A stretch of 64,000 bases of DNA from Gammaproteobacteria bacterium (GCA_030431095.1 JAUIJU010000005.1:43876-107875), one strand, 5' to 3'; numbered from the stretch's first letter, positions 18,111-27,127 are shown. Made by a program: numbers and translations. The notes: generated by a model not told the origin, from the sequence alone.

Positions 18111-18647
18111 ATGCTCGATACCCTGCGCATCAAGGACCTGGAACAGGTTCGCCTGCTGGCTGACCCGCTCAAGCTGAAACTGATCCAGGCATTTGCCGAC
18201 GGACCGCGGACCACGGGGGACGTGGCGAAGGAACTCGGCGAAAACCTTACCCGGCTGTACCGTCACGTCGACGCGCTGCAGCAGGCCGGACTGATCGAAG
18301 TGGTGAAAGAGAAACGCAAGCGCGGTGCGGTGGAGCGCACTTTCCAGGCCGTGGCCAGACGCTTCGAAGTGGACCGGCGTCTGTTTGTCGGCGAGGAGGA
18401 ACTTGGCGAGGCCGCGCGTGAGCTGGTGCGCGCCGGCGAGGAGGAACTGCTGGAAGCCCTGGGTCGTGAAGCGGCCGAATCGATGTTTCTCCGCCTGCGC
18501 ATCCGCGCCACGCCGGAACGCCTGGCGCAGCTGCGCAGGGCGTTGGAGGGCTGGCTGGAAGACGCGCAATCCATGGACGAGCCGGAGGCCGGTGAGACCA
18601 CCGAGGAGGCGGTGGCGCTGGTCTCGTTCTATCATGTGCGCGACTGA
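18111..18647 (+). CDS. ArsR-type winged-helix transcriptional regulator
   Basis: 178 residues. Residues 8-75 form a winged helix-turn-helix: ADPLKLKLIQAFADGPRTTG, then DVAKELGENLTRLYRHVDALQQAG with recognition helix NLTRLYRHVDAL, and a basic wing (KEKRKRGAVERTF). The C-terminal 100 residues are helical and acidic and carry no Cys metal site, so it probably senses something other than metal or acts through a partner. It likely represses itself and the divergent CPBP gene through the palindromes 44-74 bases upstream. The downstream membrane-protein genes follow at 19 bases or less. Confidence 0.83.
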   Translation: MLDTLRIKDLEQVRLLADPLKLKLIQAFADGPRTTGDVAKELGENLTRLYRHVDALQQAGLIEVVKEKRKRGAVERTFQAVARRFEVDRRLFVGEEELGEAARELVRAGEEELLEALGREAAESMFLRLRIRATPERLAQLRRALEGWLEDAQSMDEPEAGETTEEAVALVSFYHVRD

Positions 18648-18666
18648 GTGAACAGGCAGGGTGACG

Positions 18667-19281
18667 ATGGGACAGTGGATCAGGAACAACCTCGTGCTGG
18701 TCGCGGGAATCCTGCTGCCGGTGCTGCTGGTGGTGGGGTTCGGGTTGTTGCAGACCCTGCCGCGTGCGATTACGGTACCGCCGCAGCACGATTTCCTGGT
18801 GGTGGGCTATTCCTACCCGTCCGGTGACGCCGACCCGTCGGCCATTCAGTTCGATGTGCGTGATGGGCGATTGCGAGCCCGCTTACTGCCGCAGGGCGAG
18901 GCGCCCGACCGGCGGTACCGGCAACGGGCCCGACTCTATCGATACCGGGTCGGGGACGGCGTGTTCGACGAGATTCCCTTCGATCCTCCATCACTGGAGG
19001 ACCCGCCCGACGAAGCCGTAACCTTTCCCATAACGGGTGTGCAGGCGCTGTCCCTGTCCGCCGACGCCCGCTCCCCGGACGGCTACGTGTTCGAGTATGC
19101 CGGGCACCGCAGCGGGGGGCTGTTGGGCGAAATGTTTGGCATGGGCCGTCGTGGCAGCCCCTGGGTGCTGCGACGTGACAGCGCCCGGCACGAATTGCCC
19201 CGTCCGCCCGCGGAGCCGTTTCATTACGGGAATGATGTCGAGTTCCTGGCTTGGGTGCTGACAGACCCGGTGATGCGGTGA
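18667..19281 (+). CDS. Membrane-anchored GDYXXLXY-like hypothetical protein
   Basis: 204 residues from the ATG at 18667 (AGGG just upstream); a GTG two codons earlier is also possible. One N-terminal anchor at about 9-33 (LVLVAGILLPVLLVVGFG), then a periplasmic domain of beta strands with ARLYRYRVGDGVFDEIPFD. The N-terminal anchor plus neighbouring DUF2157-like gene recalls the GDYXXLXY/DUF2157 pairs seen in many bacteria, but the namesake motif is not visible, so the family is uncertain. The GTGA overlap with the next gene suggests translational coupling. Confidence 0.6.
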   Translation: MGQWIRNNLVLVAGILLPVLLVVGFGLLQTLPRAITVPPQHDFLVVGYSYPSGDADPSAIQFDVRDGRLRARLLPQGEAPDRRYRQRARLYRYRVGDGVFDEIPFDPPSLEDPPDEAVTFPITGVQALSLSADARSPDGYVFEYAGHRSGGLLGEMFGMGRRGSPWVLRRDSARHELPRPPAEPFHYGNDVEFLAWVLTDPVMR

Positions 19282-20276
19282 GCCCTGTTTCCCCACCGGC
19301 CGGAATTCGCGAAGAGGCCTTGGCGGAAATTGTCCGCCTGGTGCGGGCCCACGGCCTGGGCGCGGACGAGATCAACCGGGCGCTCGAATCCGTGAACGCG
19401 GCGCACGCGCCCGCCCGGCAGGCCAGCTCGGTGTTGGCGCGGGTCCTGGCCTATCTCGGTGGCATCCTGGTGTTGGCGGGCCTTTCGCTGTTCATTGGCT
19501 TGCAGTGGGAAGCGTTCACGCCGGCCACCCGGGTGCTGGTGACGCTCGGCGCCGGTTTCGCCGTGTACCTGTTCGCCGTGGCGGCCACCACCGACCCGCG
19601 GTTCGAGCGCGTGGTGACTCCCCTGATGCTGGTCGCGGCCCTGCTGCAACCCGTTGGGATCCTGGTGCTGCTGGACGAGATCGCCGCCGGCGGTGAGCCG
19701 GAACACGGGCTGTTGTTCATGTGCGGCGTGATGTTCACTCAGCAGTTCCTGACCTTCCTGTCGAAGCGCCGAACCGTGCTGCTGTTCGTCTCCCTGTTCT
19801 TTGGGGCCGCGGGGTTCGGCACGGCCTGTGACCTGATGGGGGCGAAACCGGACATCATCATGCTGTCGCTCGGTGCCGGGCTGGTGCTAATGACCATGGC
19901 GCTGGAACGCACGCCCCATCGCGCGATCACGCCGTTCTGGTACCTGGCCGGCTCGGTGCTGTTCCTGTCCGGCGCGTTCTCGCTGCTGGAACGGACCCGC
20001 CTGGAGATCGTGTTCTTCGGCCTGGCGGCGGGCGTGATGTATCTGGGTGCAGTGCTGGGCAGCCGCGTGATGCTGTTCGTCAGCGTTCTGGCCCTGACCG
20101 GTTTCACCGGATACTACTTCCAGGACAGCCTGTCCAATGCGTTCGGCTTGATCATCCTGGGTTTTTTGTTGATCGGTCTGAGTGCGTTCGCCATGAGCCT
20201 GAACCGGCGGTTCCGTGCTGATGCCGCGGCCCTGGACGAACCTGCCGATGCGTCTTCCGAAGAGGCGTCGCCGTGA
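19278..20276 (+). CDS. DUF2157-like polytopic membrane protein
   Basis: 332 residues from the GTG at 19278, which overlaps the previous stop as GTGA; this is the reason for choosing it over an upstream in-frame start. A soluble N-terminal helix region of about 55 residues is followed by about ten membrane spans, the first being YLGGILVLAGLSLFIGLQW, as in DUF2157 proteins. The C-terminus is acidic. The function is unknown. It overlaps the next gene by four bases. Confidence 0.68.
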   Translation: MSPVSPPAGIREEALAEIVRLVRAHGLGADEINRALESVNAAHAPARQASSVLARVLAYLGGILVLAGLSLFIGLQWEAFTPATRVLVTLGAGFAVYLFAVAATTDPRFERVVTPLMLVAALLQPVGILVLLDEIAAGGEPEHGLLFMCGVMFTQQFLTFLSKRRTVLLFVSLFFGAAGFGTACDLMGAKPDIIMLSLGAGLVLMTMALERTPHRAITPFWYLAGSVLFLSGAFSLLERTRLEIVFFGLAAGVMYLGAVLGSRVMLFVSVLALTGFTGYYFQDSLSNAFGLIILGFLLIGLSAFAMSLNRRFRADAAALDEPADASSEEASP

Positions 20277-20875
20277 GCGCAGGACGGCTAGCCGGACTTG
20301 GCGGCGTCATCGCTTTCTCTGCCGCCTACCTTCTGGCGGCCACCGCCTGGGTGCTGTCTATCGGCAATTTCGAGTTTCTCGCCTACATCGCCATCATGGG
20401 GGTGCTGGCCGGCGTGGTGTGGTGGGTGCATCATCGAATCGACCTGCCCCATGGCCTGATCTGGTGCCTGAGCCTGTGGGGCGCGCTGCACATGGCCGGC
20501 GGGCTGGTGCCACTGACCGAGTCCTGGGACGTCGGCGGCAAGAGCCTGGTGCTGTACAACTGGCACATTGCCGGGCCATATTTCAAGTACGACCAGCTGG
20601 TGCACGCCTTTGGCTTCGGCACCACGACCTGGCTGTGCTGGCGCGGCCTGAAGTCGCTGGCCCCGGGGGTGGCCCCCGGGCTGGGTTCGCTGGCCTTGTG
20701 CGCCGCCGCCGGCATGGGCTTCGGCGCCCTGAACGAGGTGATCGAATTTCTGATCACGGTCCTGGTGCCGGAAAACAACGTGGGCGGTTACATCAACACC
20801 GCCATGGACCTGGTCTACAACTTGCTGGGTTCCGCACTTGCGGCACTGCTGATCGCCTGGCGCAACCGCGTTTGA
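20273..20875 (+). CDS. DUF2238/YjdF-like membrane protein
   Basis: 200 residues from a GTG overlapping the preceding stop by four bases. About six membrane spans. The conserved polar motifs WHIAGPYFKYDQLVHAFGFG and GFGALNEVIEF place His, Asp and Glu residues within or next to the membrane, as in YjdF/DUF2238 proteins. The function is unknown. Last gene of the regulator-led run; a GC-rich stem-loop follows at once. Confidence 0.7.
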   Translation: MSAGRLAGLGGVIAFSAAYLLAATAWVLSIGNFEFLAYIAIMGVLAGVVWWVHHRIDLPHGLIWCLSLWGALHMAGGLVPLTESWDVGGKSLVLYNWHIAGPYFKYDQLVHAFGFGTTTWLCWRGLKSLAPGVAPGLGSLALCAAAGMGFGALNEVIEFLITVLVPENNVGGYINTAMDLVYNLLGSALAALLIAWRNRV

Positions 20876-20883
20876 AGCGGCGC

Positions 20884-20904
20884 GGGCGGCGGCCACCGCC
20901 GCCC
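20884..20904. terminator. Stem-loop between convergent genes
   Basis: A perfect 9-bp stem GGGCGGCGG/CCGCCGCCC with a 3-base loop between the convergent 20273 and 20916 genes. No T-tract on either side, so it may end transcription weakly in both directions or only protect the mRNA ends. Confidence 0.4.
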
Positions 20905-20915
20905 AGCCTGCAGGG

Positions 20916-21809
20916 TCAGGTGTTGGAAGCCTCGAAAATGCTCGCGATGGAGGCGTCCAGGGTGTCGTTGAACGCGGGGTCGCTCTGCTGGGCGGACAGG
21001 CCTTCCGACAGGGCGCGGGAAAAACTGGCGATCATGCCGTTCTGGCGCGCCAGGCGCTCGTTGGCCTCTTCACGGCTGTATCCGCCGGACAGGGCGACCA
21101 CCTTGAGCACGCGCGGGTGGGCGATGCAGTCCGCGTACAGGTTGTCCTGCTCAGGCAGGGTCAGCTTGAGCATGACCAGTTCGTTGTCGTTCAGCGCATC
21201 GAGTTGTTTGATCAGCTCCGCGTGCAGCAGCGACTCGGCCTCGGCCTTGTCAGGGCAGTGAATGTCCACTTCCGGCTCGATGATGGGCACCAGGCCCAGG
21301 GAAACGATTTGCCGGCCGATCTCGAACTGCTGTCCGACAATGGCCGCGATACCCGCAGGATTCGCTTCCTTGATCACCGAGCGCATCTTGGTGCCGAACA
21401 CGCCGTTGAGCTTGGCTTTTTGCAGCAGCGGTTCGAGATTCGGGATCGGCTTCATCAGCTGGACACCGTTCTCGACATCCGCCAGGCCCTTGTCGACTTT
21501 GAGGATCGGCACGATGTTTTTCTCTTCCCACAGGAAGCGCGCGGTTGGCTTGCCTTCGATCTCGCGGTCCATGGTGTTTTCGAACAGGATGGCCGCGAGG
21601 ATGCGGTCGCCGCCGAATGCCGGACTGGTGATGATGCGGGTGCGCATTTCGTGCACCCGGCGGAACATTTCTTCCTCGCCGTCGTATGCGTCCTCGGAGA
21701 CGCCGTACAGGCGCAGCGCCTTGGGCGTGCTGCCACCGCTCTGGTCGAGCGCCGCGACAAAGCCGGGCCGGGTTTGCACTTTTTCGAGTTGATTCTCAAA
21801 GGAACTCAT
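20916..21809 (-). CDS. fda: Fructose-bisphosphate aldolase class I
   Basis: 297 residues, the length of the bacterial Fda type. The ATG has GGAG ten bases upstream. Cleaves fructose 1,6-bisphosphate to dihydroxyacetone phosphate and glyceraldehyde 3-phosphate through a Schiff base. K215 in [10 protein letters not shown] aligns with the family's Schiff-base lysine, and [31 protein letters not shown] and [12 protein letters not shown] are phosphate-binding and active-site blocks. It is a single gene, convergent with the membrane operon. Confidence 0.95.
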   Translation of the reverse strand: MSSFENQLEKVQTRPGFVAALDQSGGSTPKALRLYGVSEDAYDGEEEMFRRVHEMRTRIITSPAFGGDRILAAILFENTMDREIEGKPTARFLWEEKNIVPILKVDKGLADVENGVQLMKPIPNLEPLLQKAKLNGVFGTKMRSVIKEANPAGIAAIVGQQFEIGRQIVSLGLVPIIEPEVDIHCPDKAEAESLLHAELIKQLDALNDNELVMLKLTLPEQDNLYADCIAHPRVLKVVALSGGYSREEANERLARQNGMIASFSRALSEGLSAQQSDPAFNDTLDASIASIFEASNT

Positions 21810-21918
21810 GAGGGTCTCCGTGGATGGTGTGAGCGATGTGAAGAGCGTGATTGTAGCGCATGGGACGGGTTCGGCCGGACGTTCAAAGCCACGGGTTCAG
21901 GTGCCGGGAACGGCCGGA

Positions 21919-23526
21919 TCAGTCCCGGTCGGGTTCCAGCGTGAAATGGAACGCGGCGCCCCGGCCCGGCTCACCCTCAGCCCGGATTCGACCCTCGTGA
22001 CGCTCAATAACGCGGGCGACGATGGTGAGGCCAAGACCGGTACCCTCGAACCGCTTGTCGTCGGTGAGCCGCTTGAAGGCGCCGAACAGCTGGTCCACTT
22101 CCGCCATGTCAAACCCGATGCCGTTGTCACGCACCGTGTACACGGTGACCCCCCGTTCCCGGGCATGATGAATTTCGACCCGTCGTTCCTGCTGATCGCG
22201 CGTGTACTTCAGGGCGTTGGCCAGCAGGTTGGTCACCAGGACACGCACCAGCAGTTCGTCGGCGGACACGCCCGGCAGGTCGTCATCCATGACCAGTTCC
22301 ACGGGTGGATTGGGTTCGGCATCCTCCAGGGTTTCGAACACGTCCCGGACCAGTTCGCGCATGTCCAGTGGTTCGCGTTCGAAGGTCTCGTGGTTCAGGG
22401 CCGAAAGGCCCATGAGTCGGTCGAGAAACGCGGAGATGACCCCGATGTTGGGCAGAATACGATTGATCGCCTTGAGTCCGGCCTCCCCGGTCTGTCCACG
22501 TTGCAGCTGCGCCTTGATGAACTGGACATTCATCGAGATGGCGCCCAGTGGATTGCGCAGGTCGTGGGCCACCGAATCAGTGATGGTCTGCAGGTCCTGG
22601 GTGCGCATGCGCAGCGCTTCGGTCCGCTCGTCCACGATGGACTCCAGGTCCCGGTTCAGCCGGGCCAGTTCTTTCTCGGCGGTTTCGGCATTGTGCGCCC
22701 GGCGTCGGGCGCGGGCGCTCTCGAACGTCAGAAAACCCATCAGCACGGCGATCAGGAAGCCCAGCACCAGCACGGTGTCCGTGGCGCCGGAGGTCATGGC
22801 GTCCACCGCTTCCTGAGTCGGGCGATGCACCACGCGCCAGACGGCGCCGAGCGACAATTCGATATGGCCCACCTGGTCCCAGCGGGTCGGGTAATCTTCG
22901 CCGGCCTCGTCGCGCCGGTACAGGAGCTGGTCGCGCCAGTACACCTCGATCGAATAGCTGGGCGCCTCGTCCATGAGGATGTGTCCGATCATGCCGGCCG
23001 AATCGATCAGCGCCACCAGTCCATGGGTGTCACTGTCGCCTTCGTTGACGATGTAGACCTCGATGAACATACGTCCGTCGGGATACAGGAAGGGTCCCAT
23101 CATTACGCTTTCTGTCTGTTCCGCCAGGCGGCTCAGCAGGGCGTCGTGCCGGGCCCACTCGAGGTCGTCCGGGCGGTAGTCGAAGCCCGGGTGGTCGCTC
23201 GAGCGAAGAAACCGGATATCGTTGCTCGATTGCTGGTAGAGCAGGAGTTCGATTCCCGCGAAATGGTCGAACTCGATGTAAGCATCAGACTGCCACTGAT
23301 CGGGTGGGATCGTGCCGAAAGAATCCCAGAAATCCCGGACATTGATCAGCGCATCCAGCAGGGTCTCGGAACTTCGCGCCAGGTGACTGCGCGTGGAATA
23401 CGACTCCAGGCTCGCTACCCGTTCTACCTGGTTGAATTCGTATTCCTGCAGACTTTGCCACAGCACCCAGGTGCCGAAAGCGACGACGGCGGTAACGGCG
23501 GCGGGTATGACGACTCGGGTCAGCAA
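21919..23526 (-). CDS. Membrane-bound sensor histidine kinase
   Basis: 535 residues from a TTG at 23526. That start has AGGAA seven bases before it and a TATAAT 31-36 bases upstream; the alternative ATG at 23616 would place this promoter inside the gene. Two membrane spans (about 3-22 and 252-272) bracket a periplasmic sensor domain of some 230 residues. A coiled-coil linker leads to the phosphoacceptor His321 in DSVAHDLRNPLGAI. The ATPase domain has LLANALKYT (N box), DNGIGFD (G1) and GTGLGLTI (G2). Divergent from an NtrC-type response regulator, its likely partner. Confidence 0.9.
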   Translation of the reverse strand: MLTRVVIPAAVTAVVAFGTWVLWQSLQEYEFNQVERVASLESYSTRSHLARSSETLLDALINVRDFWDSFGTIPPDQWQSDAYIEFDHFAGIELLLYQQSSNDIRFLRSSDHPGFDYRPDDLEWARHDALLSRLAEQTESVMMGPFLYPDGRMFIEVYIVNEGDSDTHGLVALIDSAGMIGHILMDEAPSYSIEVYWRDQLLYRRDEAGEDYPTRWDQVGHIELSLGAVWRVVHRPTQEAVDAMTSGATDTVLVLGFLIAVLMGFLTFESARARRRAHNAETAEKELARLNRDLESIVDERTEALRMRTQDLQTITDSVAHDLRNPLGAISMNVQFIKAQLQRGQTGEAGLKAINRILPNIGVISAFLDRLMGLSALNHETFEREPLDMRELVRDVFETLEDAEPNPPVELVMDDDLPGVSADELLVRVLVTNLLANALKYTRDQQERRVEIHHARERGVTVYTVRDNGIGFDMAEVDQLFGAFKRLTDDKRFEGTGLGLTIVARVIERHEGRIRAEGEPGRGAAFHFTLEPDRD

Positions 23527-23556
23527 TCCACATTCCTGGATGGCGTGAAAGCGTCG

Positions 23557-23562
23557 ATTATA
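23557..23562 (-). promoter_or_regulatory. Consensus -10 box for the histidine kinase gene
   Basis: TATAAT on the minus strand. It would start transcription near 23550 and give a short leader to the TTG at 23526. The -35 region at the right distance (TTTCCT) is poor, so an activator may be needed. Confidence 0.4.
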
Positions 23563-23669
23563 TTGATTCTGGCGCGACAGGAAACCACCGATGACAGCCG
23601 CTGATTGCGGTACCATGCGCGCAGGGCCCCGGGTGTGGGCGAAAACATCAGGAGCACCATTCGAACATC

Positions 23670-24989
23670 ATGGCCAGCATACTCATCATTGATGACGAGG
23701 CGTCCTTCGCCGAGGGCATGGCGGATTACTTTGCCATGGAGGGCCACGAAGCCCAGGTCGCGGGTACCCTGGAACAGGCCCGCCAGCACCTGGAATCGGT
23801 GACCCCGGACCTGGTGTTGCTGGACCTGATGTTGCCTGACGGCAGCGGCCTCGAACTGTTCGACCGATTCCAGGAGCAGACACCGGGTCGCATCGTCATC
23901 ATCACGGGGCACTCAGGGGTCAAGCAACTGATTGGCGGCCTGGCGGGTGAATCCGTGTCCTACATGAAAAAGCCCATCGAGCCGCGTGAGTTCGAGGGGC
24001 TGCTCAACAGCATCCAGGTCACGGCCTCCAAGGGCGGCAAGTCCGGTCCGGCCACCGAGCAGTTCGGCCTGCTGGTGGGCGAATCGCCGGCCATGCAGAA
24101 GGTCTACGAGCAGATACGCATGGTCGCGCCCACCGACAGCACGGTGTTTGTGCACGGCGAGAGCGGTACCGGCAAGGAACTGGTCGCCGAGATGATTCAC
24201 CGGGAAAGCGGCCGGGAAGGGCGTTTCATCCCCGTCAACTGTGGCGGTCTGAACAAGGACCTGATTTCCAGCCAGTTGTTCGGCCACGAGAAGGGCAGTT
24301 TCACGGGCGCCGACGCTTCCCACGCCGGGTTCTTCGAGCAGGCGGACAAGGGGACCCTGTTTCTCGACGAAATCACCGAGATGCCGATGGAACAGCAGGC
24401 CCACCTGTTGCGCGTGCTGGAAACCGGCAAGGTGCTGCGCCTGGGCGCGCAGCGCGAAAAAACCGTCAACGCGCGCCTGGTGGCGGCCACCAATCGTGAC
24501 CCGAAGCAGGCGGTCCGGGATGGCGCACTGCGCGAAGACCTGTATTTTCGGCTCAGCGTGTTCCCGATTTCCCTGCCCCCGTTGCGCCAGCGACAGGGCG
24601 ACGTCCGCCTGCTGGCCGAATGGTTCCTGGCCCAGCTCAATGACACCCAGGACACCGAACGTTGCCTGGCGTCCGAGGCGCTACAGCGGCTGGAACGTCA
24701 CACCTGGCCGGGTAACGTTCGGGAGCTCAAACACGTGATTCACCGGGCATGGATCATGGCAGAGAATGACGTGGTCAGTGTTCCGGAGAACATCGACGAC
24801 AGCATTGACGCCCAGGTGGAAGGCATCAGTGTCGGGCGCTCCATCGCCGATGTGGAAAGGGACCTGATCCTGACCACCCTGGAACATTTCGACGGCAACA
24901 AGAAGGAAACCGCCGCCATGCTCGGGGTCAGTCTCAAGACCCTGTACAACCGGTTGAAGTCTTACGAGGAGCATCAGGGAAAGGCCTGA
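23670..24989 (+). CDS. NtrC-family sigma-54-dependent response regulator
   Basis: 439 residues in three domains. Receiver (1-120) with D8/D9, phosphoacceptor D52 and the lysine in SYMKKP. AAA+ domain with Walker A GESGTGKE (163-170), the sigma-54 contact loop GSFTGA (209-214, Ser replacing the usual Ala), Walker B TLFLDEI (229-235), and the RLSVFPISLPPLRQR and TWPGNVREL blocks. C-terminal Fis-type helix-turn-helix (about 405-435, ETAAMLGVSLKTLYNRL). It would activate promoters of RNA polymerase with sigma-54 on phosphorylation by the divergent kinase. A matching -24/-12 promoter lies just downstream. Confidence 0.94.
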   Translation: MASILIIDDEASFAEGMADYFAMEGHEAQVAGTLEQARQHLESVTPDLVLLDLMLPDGSGLELFDRFQEQTPGRIVIITGHSGVKQLIGGLAGESVSYMKKPIEPREFEGLLNSIQVTASKGGKSGPATEQFGLLVGESPAMQKVYEQIRMVAPTDSTVFVHGESGTGKELVAEMIHRESGREGRFIPVNCGGLNKDLISSQLFGHEKGSFTGADASHAGFFEQADKGTLFLDEITEMPMEQQAHLLRVLETGKVLRLGAQREKTVNARLVAATNRDPKQAVRDGALREDLYFRLSVFPISLPPLRQRQGDVRLLAEWFLAQLNDTQDTERCLASEALQRLERHTWPGNVRELKHVIHRAWIMAENDVVSVPENIDDSIDAQVEGISVGRSIADVERDLILTTLEHFDGNKKETAAMLGVSLKTLYNRLKSYEEHQGKA

Positions 24990-25029
24990 AGTCGGCCGGT
25001 ATCAAAATAATGAAAAACAACGGTTTGTG

Positions 25030-25045
25030 TGGCATATTTGTTGCA
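25030..25045 (+). promoter_or_regulatory. Sigma-54 (-24/-12) promoter
   Basis: TGGCATATTTGTTGCA matches the consensus TGGCACG-N4-TTGCW with the invariant GG and GC elements at the exact spacing. It lies 40 bases after the sigma-54 activator gene and about 63 bases before the receiver gene it would drive, giving a 5' leader of roughly 50 bases. Confidence 0.78.
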
Positions 25046-25107
25046 TCTATAAAGTGAGAGCACCCAAATCCAAGCAAACAGCCCACGAGGGTTGACATGA
25101 CAGGCAC

Positions 25108-25521
25108 ATGAACAGTGAACGCGCCATCCCTTCGGACACCCGTGTCCTGATCGTTGAAGATGACGCCACAGCGCGCGAGACGCTGGCGGATTACCTGACC
25201 GATTGCGGTTACGCGGTGGAAGCCGCTGCGAGCGCCAGTGAGGCGCTGGGTATCGCGGAGCGGTTCCAGCCGGAGTTGCTGCTCAGCGACTGGGACCTGG
25301 GCGGAAGCCGCACCGGCATTGACGTCGCGCGTGAACTGCAGGCCGAACAGGGGGTCAAGGTGATCTTCATCTCCGGTAATCCCCTGCACCAGCTGCGCAA
25401 TGCGACCCGGGATCTCGACGTGGTGCGTTACCTGCGCAAGCCGGTATCCCTGAATCGCCTGACACGACTGATCAGGGAATCCCGAGAGGCCCTGGTCAAC
25501 GACGGGCACTGGGTCAGCTGA
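25108..25521 (+). CDS. Stand-alone response regulator receiver protein
   Basis: 137 residues, a single CheY-like domain with no output domain. The acidic pocket is E17-D18-D19, the phosphoacceptor D61 (LLLSDWDLGG), and K111 follows in YLRKPVS. It is placed downstream of a sigma-54 promoter and an NtrC-type activator. It may be a phosphate sink, a feedback element for the divergent kinase, or an adaptor to another pathway. Confidence 0.88.
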   Translation: MNSERAIPSDTRVLIVEDDATARETLADYLTDCGYAVEAAASASEALGIAERFQPELLLSDWDLGGSRTGIDVARELQAEQGVKVIFISGNPLHQLRNATRDLDVVRYLRKPVSLNRLTRLIRESREALVNDGHWVS

Positions 25522-25683
25522 GGCGCGGCCGTGGGCCGTGTAGTTTTTACCGATCCTTGAACATTTCGCCCCTGTGAAGGGCGCGCATGACTGGTTCCCG
25601 CGCCTCCTCGCCGGGCAGCCCCAAAAACGCAGAACACCCGTCCACGACAACCCGACGTGGCGCAAACCAGTACCCCAGGACGT

Positions 25684-25717
25684 AAAAGAAAAGGAGCGCC
25701 GGTCAACCCGACGCTCC
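25684..25717 (-). terminator. Rho-independent terminator of the OmpA-like operon
   Basis: On the minus strand, a stem GGAGCGTCGGG / CCGGCGCTCC (one base unpaired) with a TTGA loop is followed directly by TTTTCTTTT. It lies 37 bases past the stop of the OmpA-like lipoprotein gene. Confidence 0.8.
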
Positions 25718-25754
25718 CTTCCTCTCCTCCGGCAATCCGTGCCGACTGGAGCTT

Positions 25755-26711
25755 TCAGCGCTGCGCGATTTCTCGCTGAGCGCTGGCGGGGAACGAACCG
25801 TCCTTGTCGGACACCACGATCTCGACCCGGCGATTTTCCTGGCGGCCTGCAACCGTGTCGTTGGTCGCGACCGGATAAGACTCGCCCAGGCCCACCGACT
25901 CCAGGCGCTGGGCTGCCACGCCGCGGCGGATCAGTGATTGCCGCACGGCATCAGCGCGCCGTTCGGACAGGGCCTGGTTGTAGCCGCTGTCGCCCTGGGC
26001 GTCAGTGTGCCCCTCGATCAGCAAGCGGCGATCCGGGTGGTCTTCGAGAAATCCGGCCAGGCGGTCCATGGTTTTACCCGCGCCTGGTTTAAGCGTGGAG
26101 CGGTCGGTATCGAACAGCACGTCACCCAGGGTCAGGACCAGGCCACGCGCGGTGGCCTCCGCTTCCAGGTCGGTCAGCTCATTCTCCATGGCGGACAACT
26201 CACTGCGCAGCGCACGATTCTCGGCCAGGGCGGCGGCGGCTTTCGCGTTGGCCCGATCGGCCTCCACCTGCGCCTGGCGCGCTTCACGCTCTTGCAGCCG
26301 CGCCTCGCGGGCGCGGGATTCAGCCAGCTCGAGGGCCCTGTCCACGTCCTGCTCACGGGCGGACAGCAGAATTTTGTTGCGCTCGGCTTCCGATCGCTCG
26401 ATGTCGTCACGCACGACGCTTTCCTGGATGCGGTTTCGCGCTACCTCGGCATGGCGAAGCGCCAGGTAGGCGTCGTGCTCCACGGCCGCCAGCTCATCCC
26501 CCTCGTCCAGGTGGTGCTCGGCAAGGGTGAGGTATTCTCGCGCCTGGTCCAGCTCATCGGTGGCGACATGGCCGGACAGGGGATGGGCCTCGACGTCGTC
26601 GATGGTGATACGCGCTTCGTCGAGCATTTCCACCCGGGTCGGTGCGGTGCTGCAGGCAGTCGTGAGCAGACCCAGCACGATGGGGGTGGTCAACAGGGTC
26701 TTGCGGTACAT
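25755..26711 (-). CDS. OmpA-family lipoprotein with coiled-coil stalk
   Basis: 318 residues from the ATG at 26711, which has AAGGAGGATTCC directly upstream; the longer frame to 26783 was rejected for this reason. Lipobox LTTAC. Residues 20-110 resemble DUF4398 (AREYLTLAEHHLDEGDELAAVEHDAYLALRHAEVA in two parts), then a long Ala/Glu/Arg coiled coil (110-190). The OmpA C-terminal peptidoglycan-binding domain (about 200-300) carries LFDTDRSTLKPG, IEGHTDAQGDSGYNQALSERRA and NRRVEIVV. It should tether outer membrane to peptidoglycan. Third gene of the BON/DUF4398/OmpA operon. Confidence 0.9.
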   Translation of the reverse strand: MYRKTLLTTPIVLGLLTTACSTAPTRVEMLDEARITIDDVEAHPLSGHVATDELDQAREYLTLAEHHLDEGDELAAVEHDAYLALRHAEVARNRIQESVVRDDIERSEAERNKILLSAREQDVDRALELAESRAREARLQEREARQAQVEADRANAKAAAALAENRALRSELSAMENELTDLEAEATARGLVLTLGDVLFDTDRSTLKPGAGKTMDRLAGFLEDHPDRRLLIEGHTDAQGDSGYNQALSERRADAVRQSLIRRGVAAQRLESVGLGESYPVATNDTVAGRQENRRVEIVVSDKDGSFPASAQREIAQR

Positions 26712-26721
26712 GGAATCCTCC

Positions 26722-27102
26722 TTATCCGGCCGCGCTGCGTGCGATCTCGCGGCGCAGGACTCCGATGTTGTCGCGAATTTCATCCAGCGCCTCCTCGGCT
26801 TTCAGCCGATGGGTCTGGGCGGCGGCCAGTTCAGCGTCGGCCTCGGCCTTCTCGGCGGCCCTGAGGGCGGCGGTGTATTCGCCGGCGTCGGCCGCGCGTT
26901 GCGCCTGCGCCAGGTGATTCCGGGCACGTTCCAGCGCCACGCCGGCATACTCGGTGGCGCCGTTCTCGGCGGCGAACTCGACGCCGGTTTCCGCGCTGGC
27001 GAGTTGCCGTTCGGGACGGTCCGGCGCGGAAGCACAGCCGACGCTGCAGAGGGCGACGGCCGCGGTGGCGGCGATCATGGATGGGCGATTGATGTGTCTC
27101 AT
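26722..27102 (-). CDS. DUF4398 lipoprotein
   Basis: 126 residues from the ATG at 27102; the frame extends upstream but the chosen start gives a clean signal peptide ending in the lipobox SVGC. The mature part is one helical hairpin (ARNHLAQAQRAADAGEYTAA, then AEKAEADAELAAAQTHRLKAEEA in two pieces), the DUF4398 pattern. It ends ten bases before the OmpA-like gene, whose own N-terminal region resembles it, so the two probably arose by duplication or act as a pair on the outer membrane. Confidence 0.82.
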   Translation of the reverse strand: MRHINRPSMIAATAAVALCSVGCASAPDRPERQLASAETGVEFAAENGATEYAGVALERARNHLAQAQRAADAGEYTAALRAAEKAEADAELAAAQTHRLKAEEALDEIRDNIGVLRREIARSAAG

Positions 27103-27127
27103 GGCGTACCCCGCGTCCTGGTGGTGG

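Noticed and set aside
21808..23604. 598-codon plus-strand open frame
   Set aside because: Antisense to the histidine kinase, whose motifs are unambiguous.
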